DNA from: Microdochium bolleyi
Taxonomy: Eukaryota > Ascomycota > Sordariomycetes > Xylariales > Microdochiaceae
Length of the DNA stretch: 64,000 nucleotides
Direction of reading: 5' to 3'
Assembly: GCA_001566295.1 (NCBI GenBank)
Contig: KQ964248.1
Span: forward strand, 2,914,001 to 2,978,000
Both the position numbers and the translations under genes were made by a program. The notes below the pieces were generated by a model. The model worked only from the letters and a program-made list of their open reading frames with translations. It had not been told where the DNA came from and made no database searches. This document shows positions 45,389 to 56,381 of the stretch, in pieces; the stretch's first letter is position 1, and every line of letters begins with the position of its first letter.

Positions 45389-46832
45389 AATCTTCACAGA
45401 GCTGGTAACCTGTCGCGAACTTCGGCAGCTTGATGCCACCCACGTAGCAGGCTTGGCTGATTCCGGACGTCGGTCAAGGGTATTAGTATTATGACTTATA
45501 GTGGCTTCTCATCGCCTCGAGCAGGCGGCCTGAGCTTCGGGTCCCTGCCCTCCAATGCACGATCCACTTGAGGTTGCTAGCTATTGCTGTTGCAACATGG
45601 GCCCTTCCCAGTAGATTGACATGTATTTAGTTTCCGACAATATTGGTTTTCACGGTGAAGTCTCGCGCCACGGCCAACATCATCTCCGCGGTTGTGCATT
45701 GGCGGCTCCGCTGCTGAGTTAGAATGGCCCGACCTAGGCTTTTGCGATACTGTCCACATCAATCTTCAGCCCCGAGGCCTAAAATTGATCTCCGAACAGT
45801 TCGCAATAACTTGAGAGTATCCTGGTCGCTTTCAGTCAGTTTTTCCAGCGTATTAGCATTTTTCAAGCACGTGGCTGAGTTGGCCGCACCTTTGGACGTT
45901 AGGCTGCGGACATCTGGGCACGTGGTGTTGTGCACTCTTTTTTCTTTTTCGTCTTGGCTGCCGCTCCCCCGGGACAAACTTTCGAGATGATGAAAGCTCT
46001 CTGTATCAGCTCCTTTGGAAGGTCGTGTTGACAAGAAGAAGACCATTGTGCACGCATGGGATCGCTCAGGGTTTGTGAGTGCATGTGCTGGATGTCATCA
46101 TGTGTGTATTCCTAGGCAGAGCATCTCCTACAATACCAGCAATTGTGTCTCGTCGACCCAGGGCCAAGCTGTAGGATCACCAACAGCAAGGAAGAGCAGG
46201 AACGGCAGGCCACGGGGTTGAAGTCGTGACTGCCAATCAACACCAGTGCCTGCAGCCATGGGAGCTGTACCCGCAGACCCCCTCCTTCCACGTCGTCTGC
46301 AATGTAGAGAGCGGGAGTCTTGGTCCAGCTGCGCTCTGCTGCCTGCCAGCGCCGACATCGCGACCTGCAGAAGACCGCCCGACCGCACCTGATCGCCAAG
46401 CGCATGGATCTCCATGGCGGCTAGCTGTGCTTCCGGTCTCAACCAGAGCCCGCAACACCCACAGTCGCGTCAGGACTTCGCCGTCGTCATCGTTTGTGCG
46501 CTCGCCCTTGAGTACGATGCCGTGTCGCTCCTCTTCGACGTCGAGTGGCAAGGGCCTTCAAATCATGGCGCTGTCGCCTCTTCCACGACGTCGCCACCGC
46601 CAAAGCTCGGCCTTTTGTTTTACTTGACACTTCTCTGGACAAGGAACATTTGGAAAGTGGGAGCGCTCGAACACGCTCTGGGGACGATAAATCCTTGTTC
46701 TGAACGATCTCGTTCTTGTTTGGGTATGTTAACAAATCCACCGCAGCCATGAGAGCAATCTACAGTATAGCATGTGCTCAGATCTCCGCTTAGTCTTATA
46801 TCATCCCGAAGGGCTTTCAAACAAACGCGCTT

Positions 46833-48009
46833 TCAGAATAGCAGCAGCGGAACAACCGCAACGGCCACAGCGACCGTACCCACAACCCATCTACCGAGCC
46901 CGCCTGCCCGCCGGGACATAGCTCCGCCCGTGGGCATCGCCACCCCGTCCTTGGCGGAGTCCGCCCTGACGCAGGCGATAGTGATTTGGCCCTTGCCGAG
47001 TCGCTGCGGCTGGGCCTTGCTACTGCTGTTCGTGCCGTTCGTGCTGTTGCTGTGGCCCCATATGACGATCAGGGGGTACGTCCTGGCGGCGTATCTGTCG
47101 TACGCGCCCGTGTTGTCGCCCGCGCCATTCTGCTCGGCGTAGTCGGTGTAGTCGGTGGTCGTGTGGTTGAACTCGGCGGCGCTGGTCATGTTGATCTCTG
47201 TGCATGGGGATGTGAGGCATGATCAGTCAGCAAAAAGGCCTCCTAGATACGCGTAGAGCATAGAGAGGATTTGGCGATGGGTATAGGGGCCACTTTTATC
47301 CGAGGGTACACTCACGCGTCAGCCAGTACCACTGAAAGGTCTCGCAGCTGCTCGGCACGAGATCGCGTGACTGCTTCGAGAAGTACTCGCCGGGGTCCCA
47401 GTAACCCTCGACGACGGGCGGGAAGTCGACGAGGTTGCGGCGCAGGTCGCGGGCGCAGTCGCCGCTAAGCACGCTCGGCGGGCAGGCACCGGCCTCGTCG
47501 TCGTTGGTGTCGGCGCCGGGGAGCACGGGCAGCAGCGGGTTCTCCGTGTTGGACGGCCCGCCGCGGTGAAGGGACATGATGACGACGCTCCACGTGGAGC
47601 TCGCGTTGTGGTCGATAGTGAGGTTGCCGGCGTCGCTGGTGGCGTCGAAGAGGCTGCCGGGCTGGCCTGCGGGCGGGGGCCGGAGCTGCATCGACAGACG
47701 GGTGACGCGCTTGGCTGGCAGGGTGCTGTCGTCCCAGACGTGTTGTTTGACGCGGAGGTCGAGCTGCCAGCCGGCGTTAGCAGTGTATGCATCACTGTCG
47801 TTGTCGTCGTCATCCCACCGGCCTGGATACAGCCGGTCGAGCCGCGGGCCGGGGATCGGGACAGTGCCGAATGCGTCCGGGTCCGGGATGATGTCGGCGT
47901 AGTCTGCCTTGGTGAGGGTGTTCTGCGCCGCGCTGGCTCGGAAGCCGGGCCCGAGGACGGCGAGGGTCCAGACCGCCGTGAGCAGCCGGAGCGGGTTGAA
48001 GGACGTCAT
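46833..48009 (-). CDS. Secreted, probably GPI-anchored protein of unknown function
   Basis: Two exons, 48009-47316 and 47197-46833, with a 118-nt intron (GTGAGT...CACAG), give 352 aa. The N-terminus is a signal peptide (MTSFNPLRLLTAVWTLAVLG...). The body has an Asp/Asn-rich patch (WDDDDNDSD) and many N-glycosylation sequons (for example NLT, NAS, NMT, NHT, NST, NGT). The C-terminus is a small-residue stretch followed by a hydrophobic tail (RWVVGTVAVAVAVVPLLLF), the pattern of a GPI-attachment signal. Segments such as WSVVIMSLHRGG and YWDPGEYFSKQSRDLVPSSC look globular. I do not recognise a domain. It lies 645 nt downstream of the 3' end of gene A on the same strand. Confidence 0.78.
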
Positions 48010-48653
48010 GTCGGCTTCATTCCTGGCTTCATGGAGATGGTGGATTCCCAAGAATGTGTGCAGTGAGGAGGCGGAGAGGATGGTGAGACAAGAGTGGATG
48101 ATGAGCCCTGACTGACGTCGCGCCGGAGGGGAATCTACCTACTACTACTACCCCAGACAACCCCAGGCAGGCACCGACCGTCCCGAGGCTGCTTTGGGGA
48201 CTGTCGATCGCATCTCTTCTGCTGTTGGAAGGGGCAGGTGTGACGTGTGACGTCTGCCCGTCGGTCGGCAGGCCACGCGATTGGGCCATCCCGGCAATCT
48301 CGGCCTCGAGTGAGGCAGGGGTGCTCGCAGAGGATTCCCATCCACACTGGCAGGGCTGAAGTCGGAACCCCATGTCCAGGGGACAGTTGACTCAGGCGTG
48401 CCAGCTGACTCGAAACGATCAATGTGAATGTGAACATAATTCTGGGACTTTGAAGTAGTCAAAGATGCAGACCATTGCGACTGCTCCTTTCGTTGCTAGG
48501 GCTAGGCCAGGTCAGGTCACAGCGGGTTTAAGCTATAGCGTGGTCTTCTCCTTGATCGGGGTCTGCCAGACACAAGGTGAGTCGGCTGCGAGCCGCCCTA
48601 TACATTGCGACAACGACTCCAACTCCAGACCAAAACCTGCCAAACATTACAGG
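48010..48653. other. Intergenic region upstream of the GPI-anchored protein gene
   Basis: No gene was recognised. It should hold the promoter of the GPI-anchored protein gene and the 3' UTR of gene A; both are on the minus strand. Confidence 0.5.
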
Positions 48654-51600
48654 CTACGGCGCGAACGTCATGCTGCTCCCGCAAAACTCCAAGTAAGCAT
48701 CCCGCACATCCGTCCAGTCCAACCGGCCGTTGTCCGACTCGCTGATGGACACGGTCCACGCCGCAAAGGGCCCGATGGCTGCCTGGTTCATGGCAAGGGC
48801 GTTGGCCGACCTCCAGTCCGACGGCAGCACCTGCTGCACCGTGCCGAGCCGCCAGTGGATGTCTGCCGCGGTCGTCACCCTGTTCATCGGGTACTCGAAC
48901 GTCAGGTGCACGGGGTTGTGGTTGAACGTGTGCTCCACGCCGAACGGGTCGATAACGGCCTCGTTGCCGCCGTGCTCGATGATTATCTTCAGGGGCGAAG
49001 AGGCATCTTTCGATTTGCCCCCATTAGACTGGAGGTCATCCTCCACCTCGAGATGCTTTCTCTTGAGCCCCGGGACCCACAGCCTGACTTGAGAGATCCG
49101 TATGTTGGCCTTGCCCGAGAAGGCCTGCGATCCGTCAATCGTCTTGGCAGTGCCCCGAGCCGGGCTCCGGAGACCCTCAATCGTGACAGTGTAGCACTTG
49201 ACAGTCGTCCCGTCGTCTACTGGCGGCTTCCCGACCTCGTTCTGGGGCAGTCTCAGCCCGCCCAGCTCCTCCGGGGACAACTTGTACGTGACGCCGAGGG
49301 TATTCTCGCCAACAGGCCATCTGTTCTGCGGAAAGTCCGAGAAGGCCTGGAGTATGTTCTCGTGCTTGTCTTCGAGGGTCTGGACGTGGGAGCGCAGCTC
49401 GTCGATGCCGGCGAGCAGGCCCGGCCCGGAGAATTTCACAGCCTCGCTGTTCAGGCCCCAGAAGCGCAGCGCCAGCGCCGCCTGGCGGATGGTGCGGAGG
49501 ATGCGGACCCGCGCGTCGCTGCGCAGGCGCTCGTAGTACGCCACGATGGACGGCAGGCCGCCGCTGCTCCGGACAGCCTGGGAGCCCATCTCCTCAGCCT
49601 GGGCTGCCAGGAGCTTTCCCTGCGAGCGCCGCTCGGCGAGGCTCACGACGGCGCGCGTGTAGGTGAGGATGTCCTGGTTCCGCTGCTCGACGGCCTTGAA
49701 GTACGAATCGATGGCCTTGGATAGCCTCGCGCTGACCTTCGGGTCGAGGCTCTTCTTGAACTGCGTTCTGAAGGCGTCGAGCTGCTGCTGGGTGACGGCG
49801 AGCTTGCGCGAGTCGTTGTCTCCAATCTCCAGCATGCCATTGTTTGAGACCTGCAGTGCGTTCCCGGTCACGCTGTTGAGATCGCCAGTGGTCTCTGCCA
49901 GTTGAGTGATGAGGTACTTGGTGTTGACTCTGGTCCCTTTGTCGTCGGACATTGTGTCGTTAACTTCAGAGAGGACTCCGTAGACACCTGTAGCCGCGGA
50001 GCCGGCCAGCAGGACCGTCGCGAGCCCCCCTGTGGCAGCGATGGCTGCAGCGCAACCGACCAGGCTCGCGCAGGCAGTCAAGACCGTGCTCATGCTGGGC
50101 GCGTGCAGGCCGCCGACCTCTTTTGTCGCGGCGTCGATCGCGGCCACCAGCTCCCTCTTCTGGATTTGCAGCGGCAGCGTCGCGGCGTCGATAGTCTTGA
50201 ACTTGGAGGCGATGGTCTGCGCCGCGGCCTTCATGTCCTCGCCGACCTGCTCCGTGCGGTAGACGTTGAATGACTTGCCCTGCTTCAGCGCGGACTGGCT
50301 GCTCATCTCTCCATTGTAGCTCTCCCGGAAGAGCCAATACGACTCCTCGTAGGTCGACAGCCGCTCAAGTTGCTTGGTGGCGTTCTCCATGTAGTACCTG
50401 TACGACAGCCGTGGCACCCACTGCTTGGCGAAGCCGAACAGGTCGGCCCCGGCCTCGAGCTGAGACAGGCGGGTGTTGACCTCTAGGTGGAGATAGCCGA
50501 GCGTCTGGAAAGTCCAGAGCGAGAGGCCCTCCTCCTGCTCCATCTTAACAAAGGCTCGTTCCAGGTTCGAAGCCGAATCAATGCCAGACTTGTCGCCGCT
50601 GGCGCCGGTGCTCGAGGTCTTCGTGGCTTCGACGTGCGCTAGGAGAAGCGGGACGAAGCGGAGGCGCTCCTGGAGGACGACGTACATCTTCCTCGCCTCC
50701 TCTAAGTTGTCCGCAAAGTACAAGACGTCGGCATCCTTGAGGAGCATTGCGCAGTGATCTGGATGCACCAGGGGGACCTTCCTCTCCAGATCGTCCTTGC
50801 CGTCGCGGGTGTAGCTGACCAGGTTGATTTGTGGCGAGAGATCGCCCTTCATCCTTCCCAGTGCTGTTCTCTGCCGCTCATTACGGAAAGACCTTGCTGC
50901 AGAGACAATCTTGTTGACGCCGACAGATATGACATCTGTCGCATCTGATGGTGTATTGAAAGCCCGACGGAGCTCGAGGAAACGAAGCAGATGCTCCTCC
51001 ATCGACATTGCACCGGGCGGTGCCGAGTCCCCATCGAGGACCCTGGCCAGCTCTTCTTCGGCTGCCTGCTGAAGCGCCCTAGCCGGCTCTTTGAGCGATG
51101 CAGAGAGACCGCTGTAGCCCTGTAACTCCCGCAGGCTCCGCATGAACTCGGCAAAATCGTCGTACGGCTTCGCCGCGCCGTCGGCGCTGTCTTCACTATC
51201 ATGCAGCTCACGCAATCTCCCCATGCTGTCAGACGTGCGAGCTAATGTCACCATAAGCTCGCGCATATCTAATATCTGGCCCAGTGTTGACGCCACTATC
51301 GAGTCGGTGGTATCGCCAAGGCCGCGTCGTCTGCACTCTTGCTGGATCTTGGGGAGAAGCTCGAGGCTCATGACACGGAACTTGTCTGCAACACTGTATA
51401 GAAGGAGCAAGTCAGCTTTGATATTCGGTAGTCACAAGAGAGTGCGCACGCTCGACTCGTGCTTCACGTACCTTTGCGCCTTGGAATGATATATGTCCTG
51501 TAATTCAGCCGCGACGCGGCTCAACCTATCACCGTAGAGGATGCGAATAGTTCCTGGCTCAACACGCAAGCCATTAGCACGGGCTGCTTCCAGATCCCGA

Positions 51601-52129
51601 GGTTTCTCCAGCATGCTGTAACCGTTTACTCACCTGGCTTTCCAGGGTTCCCTGGAAGTGTCGCACTGCCCTCCGTGTTGTCTTTCAGGCAGCTGCCAGC
51701 CACACCCCCGCCGACATCGACGTCGAGTGCACGCGAGTACGAGCCATCTTGACCCCGAAGCTCGAGGTTGTGCACGTGGAGGGTCAAGTGGCCACCGTCC
51801 TTGCCGTGCTCGAGACCGGCACCCGTGGAAATCGTCTGCAGCGTCACGCCATCGTCGCCTCGCATGTTGATGGACTGGCTGTGCTCCCACTCGAGTCTGT
51901 TGCAGTGGAAGCGGATGTCTTTGCCCGGCAGGACAAGCGGGTGGCCCGGAAATATAACGGAGTCGGCGTAGACTATCAGACGACGTGTTGCCACGTTGCA
52001 CTTGTCCTGGCTGGCGACAAAGCTTTTCGAGCTGAGGACTAGTGTTGTGTCGTCTCTCGTGTAGACAGCATAGCCTTCCTCCCGGGAAAGCTTCACTGCG
52101 GGTATCGGTTGCTGCTGCTGTGCCGCCAT
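48654..52129 (-). CDS. Unrecognised large protein with hydrophobic helical hairpin (cluster gene A)
   Basis: Exons are 52129-51634, 51553-51472 and 51393-48654 (1105 aa). Introns are 80 and 78 nt with GTGAGT and GTACGT donors. There is no signal peptide. Residues about 20-160 are strand-rich with regular short repeats and end in a collagen-like PGNPGKPG linker at the first exon junction. The middle (about 195-880) is almost all helical. Within it, residues about 627-667 (nt 49970-50095) form a hydrophobic, Ala/Gly-rich stretch with a central ATGG turn, flanked by long amphipathic helices. The last 220 residues (from about 887) are strand-rich, with EVEDDLQ and HNPVHLTFEYP segments and a late GPFAAWTVSI. 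A helix bundle with a hydrophobic hairpin is the usual plan of alpha-helical pore-forming proteins. This is an inference from pattern, not a family match. It diverges from gene B. Confidence 0.8.
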
Positions 52130-52853
52130 GATGATGTTCTCAGGAGGTCATGGGGGCTAGGCGTGTGAGATACCCGTTGGTCGTGGACCGGCTTACACTA
52201 CTTGTCTGTTGGTCAATGACTTGCGATAATGGTGTATGTCGAGGATTCACACATACCTAGATAGGTATCAGACGAACTGATCAACGAAAAGAGAGGTAAC
52301 AGCGATCGACAAGGACTGCGCGGACGTGTGTCAATTTCCAATACTCACTTACTCTGCATGTCAGTTTCCATAGTGCGAGCGCCTCGGGCTTCACCTTATC
52401 ACCTTACCGCCGTCGGCCTCGGCATCCTAAGGCGTCCCCTGCACTCCGGCGAAAAATGGCTGGCTGAATAGGCCGGTCGAGGTGTTACAGTGCACGAGGA
52501 CTGTGAGGCGAGAGCCGATCAGTCATTGCAACGGCCTGCCCAGGTGAGTCTAGACCCTAAATATTGCGCGAGATGGTGGCCCAGCTCCTGCGCTGCAGTG
52601 GAGTCCTGCAACCTCCCCTGCCCCTTTCGCGCTTGGCGGAGCGATTATGCACACGTACCTGTGTACCAAACATCCTCCTTTTATCCAGAGAGGGTTTTGC
52701 GGCTGCAGGACATCACGCAAAAATCGCAAAGAAACGTTCCCATGCCAGAAACCGTGGTACGAATCTTCTCAGCTTGATCACGGCGGGATACTTGATCATC
52801 GACTTACCAAGCATCGGACCAACACTCCCCTCAGCTCATCCCTACTTTCCCAC
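52130..52853. promoter_or_regulatory. Shared divergent promoter region of genes A and B
   Basis: 724 nt between the two start codons. A 6-bp inverted repeat with a 4-nt spacer (ATACCT-AGAT-AGGTAT) lies at 52253-52268, 124 nt upstream of gene A. The frame of gene B stays open upstream to 52647, where another ATG lies, but that extension is Cys/Lys/His-rich and unlike the rest of the protein. Confidence 0.45.
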
Positions 52854-55652
52854 ATGGCGTCCGCAATCACTCAGAAAGCTTGCGGCGAGCAGCATGAACT
52901 GCTCGCTCAACACCTTCTCGATAATCCAGGAGTCGTTGCCAAGTCGTTCTTCGAGACAGTTGATAACGGCGCGCAAGAGCCGCCAGAAAAGAACTTCAAT
53001 GGCGCTGTCTCCAGCTTCTTCGCCAAAGTAGCCGCCTACTCAAGCAGCAAGGATGGCAACGCTTATACGCCATCCGATGTAGAGTCCGCATTCGGAGCTA
53101 TCACGGGGTTTGATGTCCCGGCGTCAACGGATGGCGATCGGCAGGACGACAAAATTACCGATCCGTCACTCAAGGCGGACGAGGAAGAACGCGTCTCAAT
53201 CAAGCCGCTTCCTGGACGTTACGAAATCACCGTTGAAACCGAACCCAAGATAAGTGCACACACCACGGCGACCTCCATGGGCCATGTCTCCATCTTAGTA
53301 GACAGCACCACTGGGCGGACGATGACGTTTCAGCTCAGTCAACCTTTTGGGGTTTTGACAGATGTGAGTGCCAATTGCACGTGGAACGGCGAGGATCGAG
53401 CATGGCATTGGCTACCCGCCTCTGGAGCACCTTCATTTGACCTGAGGTTCTGGGTCGAGATATCCAAGAGAACGAACCACAAGGCGCTACATACTCTGGA
53501 TGGCTGGCTGCTTGATCCGTCTTCCGGCGCGAAAGTGCGCGTCTACGGCACCAAGATGACAGGGGTTGTCACCAAAGGCTCGGACACTCTCAGCGCCGGC
53601 ATATTCAGTCCGTGCTGGGCTGCCCTGTGTGCACTCTTCACTTCCAAGTCCAAGCCCAAGCAGGGACAGCGCCAGTACAACAGGCAGGTCGACGTTAACG
53701 AAACCACTGGTCCGAATCTTACGCGGAGTCGATTGTTCAATCAACGACTGGAAGAAGCTGTGCTCGAACACAACTTGGCGGAACCTGACGCCGCCGGGAT
53801 GGAACGCATGAACCGTCAGCGCAGGATCAGGAACGAGCTCCGCGATGTGGTCCACAGAATCGCGATTGCAGACGAACGAGCCGCCGCCATCGCCCAGAAT
53901 CAGTCTGTTCCCATCCGGCTTGAACGACTCCTCGACAGATTGTTTCCGGACGATGCGGATCCGGACAGACAGGCGTTCCGAGAACTGATCAACACGGTCC
54001 TCGAGAACTTGGAGTTGGAGGAGCTCGTGGACACGGACGGGGACGAGGTAGTCCCGGTCTACAAGGATTTTGAGGACGACGACGATAAGGGCGGGTTTAT
54101 GCCCGACCCCAACCTGAGCGTGATCCAACCAGGCAACGCTGACACCGGAGGACCATCTTCAACTAATAAACACAGCGGCTCTGATGGCACCAATCTGAAT
54201 AATCACCAACAAAAGACGATACAGCAAACCCTCTCCTCGCAGCTGTTTATCGAGGTGGCCACGAGCAGTCTCGAGACAATGTTTGACGCTCGGGACGCCG
54301 CAACCAAGGCTGCGTACAACAAATTGGTCGTTCAGACGCGGCAGCTCGTCTTGGAGACCCTGCCTGCGATCAACCACGAGACGGGTCAGTTGGTAGTGCG
54401 CAACCCGGCTGTGGACTGGGAGGGGATTGTAAAAGCCGAGCTGGCTAAGGTTCCGAGCAAGTACAAAGGCCTAGGACCCGTCGAGCTTGGTGTCGTGCAG
54501 GCCGACTTCCTGGGGGCTCTGCAGACCCGGGTCCAGTCGCAGCTCCAGAGCCGCCTCAGTATCCCCTTCGCCAAGCTGGACCAGACGTTGGTGGACATCG
54601 CATTCGACGGGGCTGAACGCGGCGACATCCTGGGGATCGTGATTGAACACACCATCGCGACTCCAGCAGTAGCCGATAAAGTGATCCTCCAGGCGCAAAT
54701 GGTTGCTTACAAGATTGCGAACCAGGCCAGGAGCAGCCAGGGAAGCCTGCCTGTAGGCGACTCGGCAGCACAGCCCATCACGCTCGGCGGTGTGCTCATG
54801 CGAGAAAAGGTCGCACAGCTCGCCGCCACGCACAGAGAGGCGTTCTACAAGACCCTGGACGCACTCAACGACGCCGTCCGGTCGGGCAAGCTGGCCGTGG
54901 CCAGCAGTGCCGAAACTGTCGCGCGAGACCTGAAGATCAGTCGCACGCCCGCTGGCGCGTTCGCGCCCCCGGCGCCCCCCAATGAGGCCGCCCAGATGTC
55001 GGCCTGGTTGCTCTCCATGAGCGGACAACTAATGAGCCTCCAGGCGCGGAAGACACAGACTCAACAAGCGAAACAGCGGCCGGTGAAGGACACTAAGACT
55101 CAGCCAGTGCAGGGTGGCTCCGTCTCTGCTCCCGTTTCTGCTCCTGTGACTGTACCCGTTTCTGGGACATCTGCTACAGTTGCCGCGCCTGTCCCTGGGC
55201 CTGTCTCTGGAACTGGTCCTTCATCTGGTCCTGGGATCCCCCCAGGACCTGTTTCCCCGCATCCTTCCAATCCAACGTCCCCTCCTGCCGGCGGTCCGAA
55301 GCAGCCCTCTCTTCCTGTTTTGACCTCTCCTTCAGTGACTGATCCCATCTCGGGTACACCTCCCGGCGCACTCCCAGTCGAGACAAAGCAGCCTGGTGGT
55401 CTAACTCCCGGGGGCGATCTCCCGGCAAGTGGCAGCATTCCCTTGCCCGTGCCTCAGACCCCTCAGACTCCCGGTGGCGGCGGCGGCTACAGCTCTGCCA
55501 GCGATCCCTACGGTGTCTCGAAGACCATGAAGGAGGTCAAGGCTTGGCTCGAGTTCAACAGTGAAGGAGCCGCCACGACTACTTTTGCGTTTGGAAAGGA
55601 TTATCCGGGGTCGATGGGTATCGAGCCTGCGTCGATTGGGGTCGGAGCATGA
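52854..55652 (+). CDS. Unrecognised protein with helical middle and Pro/Ser-rich tail (cluster gene B)
   Basis: A single exon encodes 932 aa from the ATG at 52854 (cccacATGGCG, good context). There is no signal peptide. Residues 1-60 are helical. About 110-230 are strand-rich (PGRYEITVETEP, HVSILVD, FDLRFWVEIS). A short hydrophobic patch with FSPCWAALCALF is near 250. Helices with many Arg/Glu follow to about 400, then an acidic linker (DFEDDDDKGG). Long amphipathic helices run from about 450 to 750. Residues about 752-880 are a Pro/Ser/Thr/Gly/Val tail with imperfect SAPVS/GPVSG units. The last 50 residues look folded again (MKEVKAWLEF). I do not recognise a family. Its position beside A and C suggests a shared process. 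Confidence 0.8.
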   Translation: MASAITQKACGEQHELLAQHLLDNPGVVAKSFFETVDNGAQEPPEKNFNGAVSSFFAKVAAYSSSKDGNAYTPSDVESAFGAITGFDVPASTDGDRQDDKITDPSLKADEEERVSIKPLPGRYEITVETEPKISAHTTATSMGHVSILVDSTTGRTMTFQLSQPFGVLTDVSANCTWNGEDRAWHWLPASGAPSFDLRFWVEISKRTNHKALHTLDGWLLDPSSGAKVRVYGTKMTGVVTKGSDTLSAGIFSPCWAALCALFTSKSKPKQGQRQYNRQVDVNETTGPNLTRSRLFNQRLEEAVLEHNLAEPDAAGMERMNRQRRIRNELRDVVHRIAIADERAAAIAQNQSVPIRLERLLDRLFPDDADPDRQAFRELINTVLENLELEELVDTDGDEVVPVYKDFEDDDDKGGFMPDPNLSVIQPGNADTGGPSSTNKHSGSDGTNLNNHQQKTIQQTLSSQLFIEVATSSLETMFDARDAATKAAYNKLVVQTRQLVLETLPAINHETGQLVVRNPAVDWEGIVKAELAKVPSKYKGLGPVELGVVQADFLGALQTRVQSQLQSRLSIPFAKLDQTLVDIAFDGAERGDILGIVIEHTIATPAVADKVILQAQMVAYKIANQARSSQGSLPVGDSAAQPITLGGVLMREKVAQLAATHREAFYKTLDALNDAVRSGKLAVASSAETVARDLKISRTPAGAFAPPAPPNEAAQMSAWLLSMSGQLMSLQARKTQTQQAKQRPVKDTKTQPVQGGSVSAPVSAPVTVPVSGTSATVAAPVPGPVSGTGPSSGPGIPPGPVSPHPSNPTSPPAGGPKQPSLPVLTSPSVTDPISGTPPGALPVETKQPGGLTPGGDLPASGSIPLPVPQTPQTPGGGGGYSSASDPYGVSKTMKEVKAWLEFNSEGAATTTFAFGKDYPGSMGIEPASIGVGA

Positions 55653-56381
55653 AGTTGCCAGGATCTTGCTGTTTTGCTCTCAACCATTTGCTATCAGAGT
55701 TTCTGCCCAATGTATCTATACTAGGTATTCCCCGTTGCAGACTTTGGAAATAATAGCTTCAGGGAATGATCTCGTGCAATCTACGAGTCAGATCGGTGCC
55801 GTTACTGATTCCAAGGGAGATTTCCTATGCGGGAGAAGGCAAGGCCATACAAATTGTTGAATCTAGAGCACACCCTTACTGCCTTACTCACCTGTTGGTG
55901 TCTCCACAAGCCGGTTTCTATTACTGAGGAGCCTCGGTCTGGCACCGGCTCCTGCCTGGCCACGCTTGCGAGTGCGGCCGCATCCCAGATCCAGACAGGT
56001 GCATAATACCTACCACGTGTCAAGGACTTGTGAGGAGTTGCGGAACCTCCAACTTCCAGGGTCTCCGTCAGGTCCCTCGCATCAAGGGTCCATTCGATAG
56101 CGCAATCACTAGCGTCGTCAACGGCCGCAGCACGCATACGAACTAGGCTATTGATGCATGGGATCAGTCGGCTTAGCGGGTGGCGACAGGGAAGTCGCAC
56201 TGTGGAGAGGGGGTCTCTCTGCTGGTCCCCTTGGAAGCACAGGCAAGAATCACTGGGCTGTGGGGAGGGTGACTGATCAATGTCACTGGCCTACATCTTG
56301 ACCACTGCCTACTGGCCATCTGGACAGTCCAATACTCAACTCCGACCATTTCAGGCACCTAAACATCGAAACTCTATCGAT
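55653..56381. other. Intergenic region between genes B and C
   Basis: About 730 nt with no supported gene. It should hold the 3' UTR of B and the promoter of C. C could not share a start codon region with B, so it is probably transcribed separately. Confidence 0.5.

Larger units (their letters stand above)
38214..46832. other. Large gene-poor region with three poly-C tracts
   Basis: About 8.6 kb where no gene can be supported: frames are short, without recognisable motifs or plausible intron chains. Base composition is mixed and not AT-rich, so there is no obvious RIP-type decay. It holds uninterrupted C runs on the + strand at 39780-39793 (14), 43905-43924 (20) and 45373-45388 (16). The first several hundred bases are the promoter of the M43 protease. 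No transposon ends or tRNA were recognised. Confidence 0.55.

Noticed and set aside
38214..46832. The gene desert as a RIP-mutated transposon graveyard
   Set aside because: The region is not AT-rich and shows no runs of TA-biased sequence or recognisable transposase or reverse transcriptase remnants.
48465..49724. A long plus-strand frame opposite gene A
   Set aside because: Antisense shadow of a coding exon; its composition and lack of motifs argue against a real gene.
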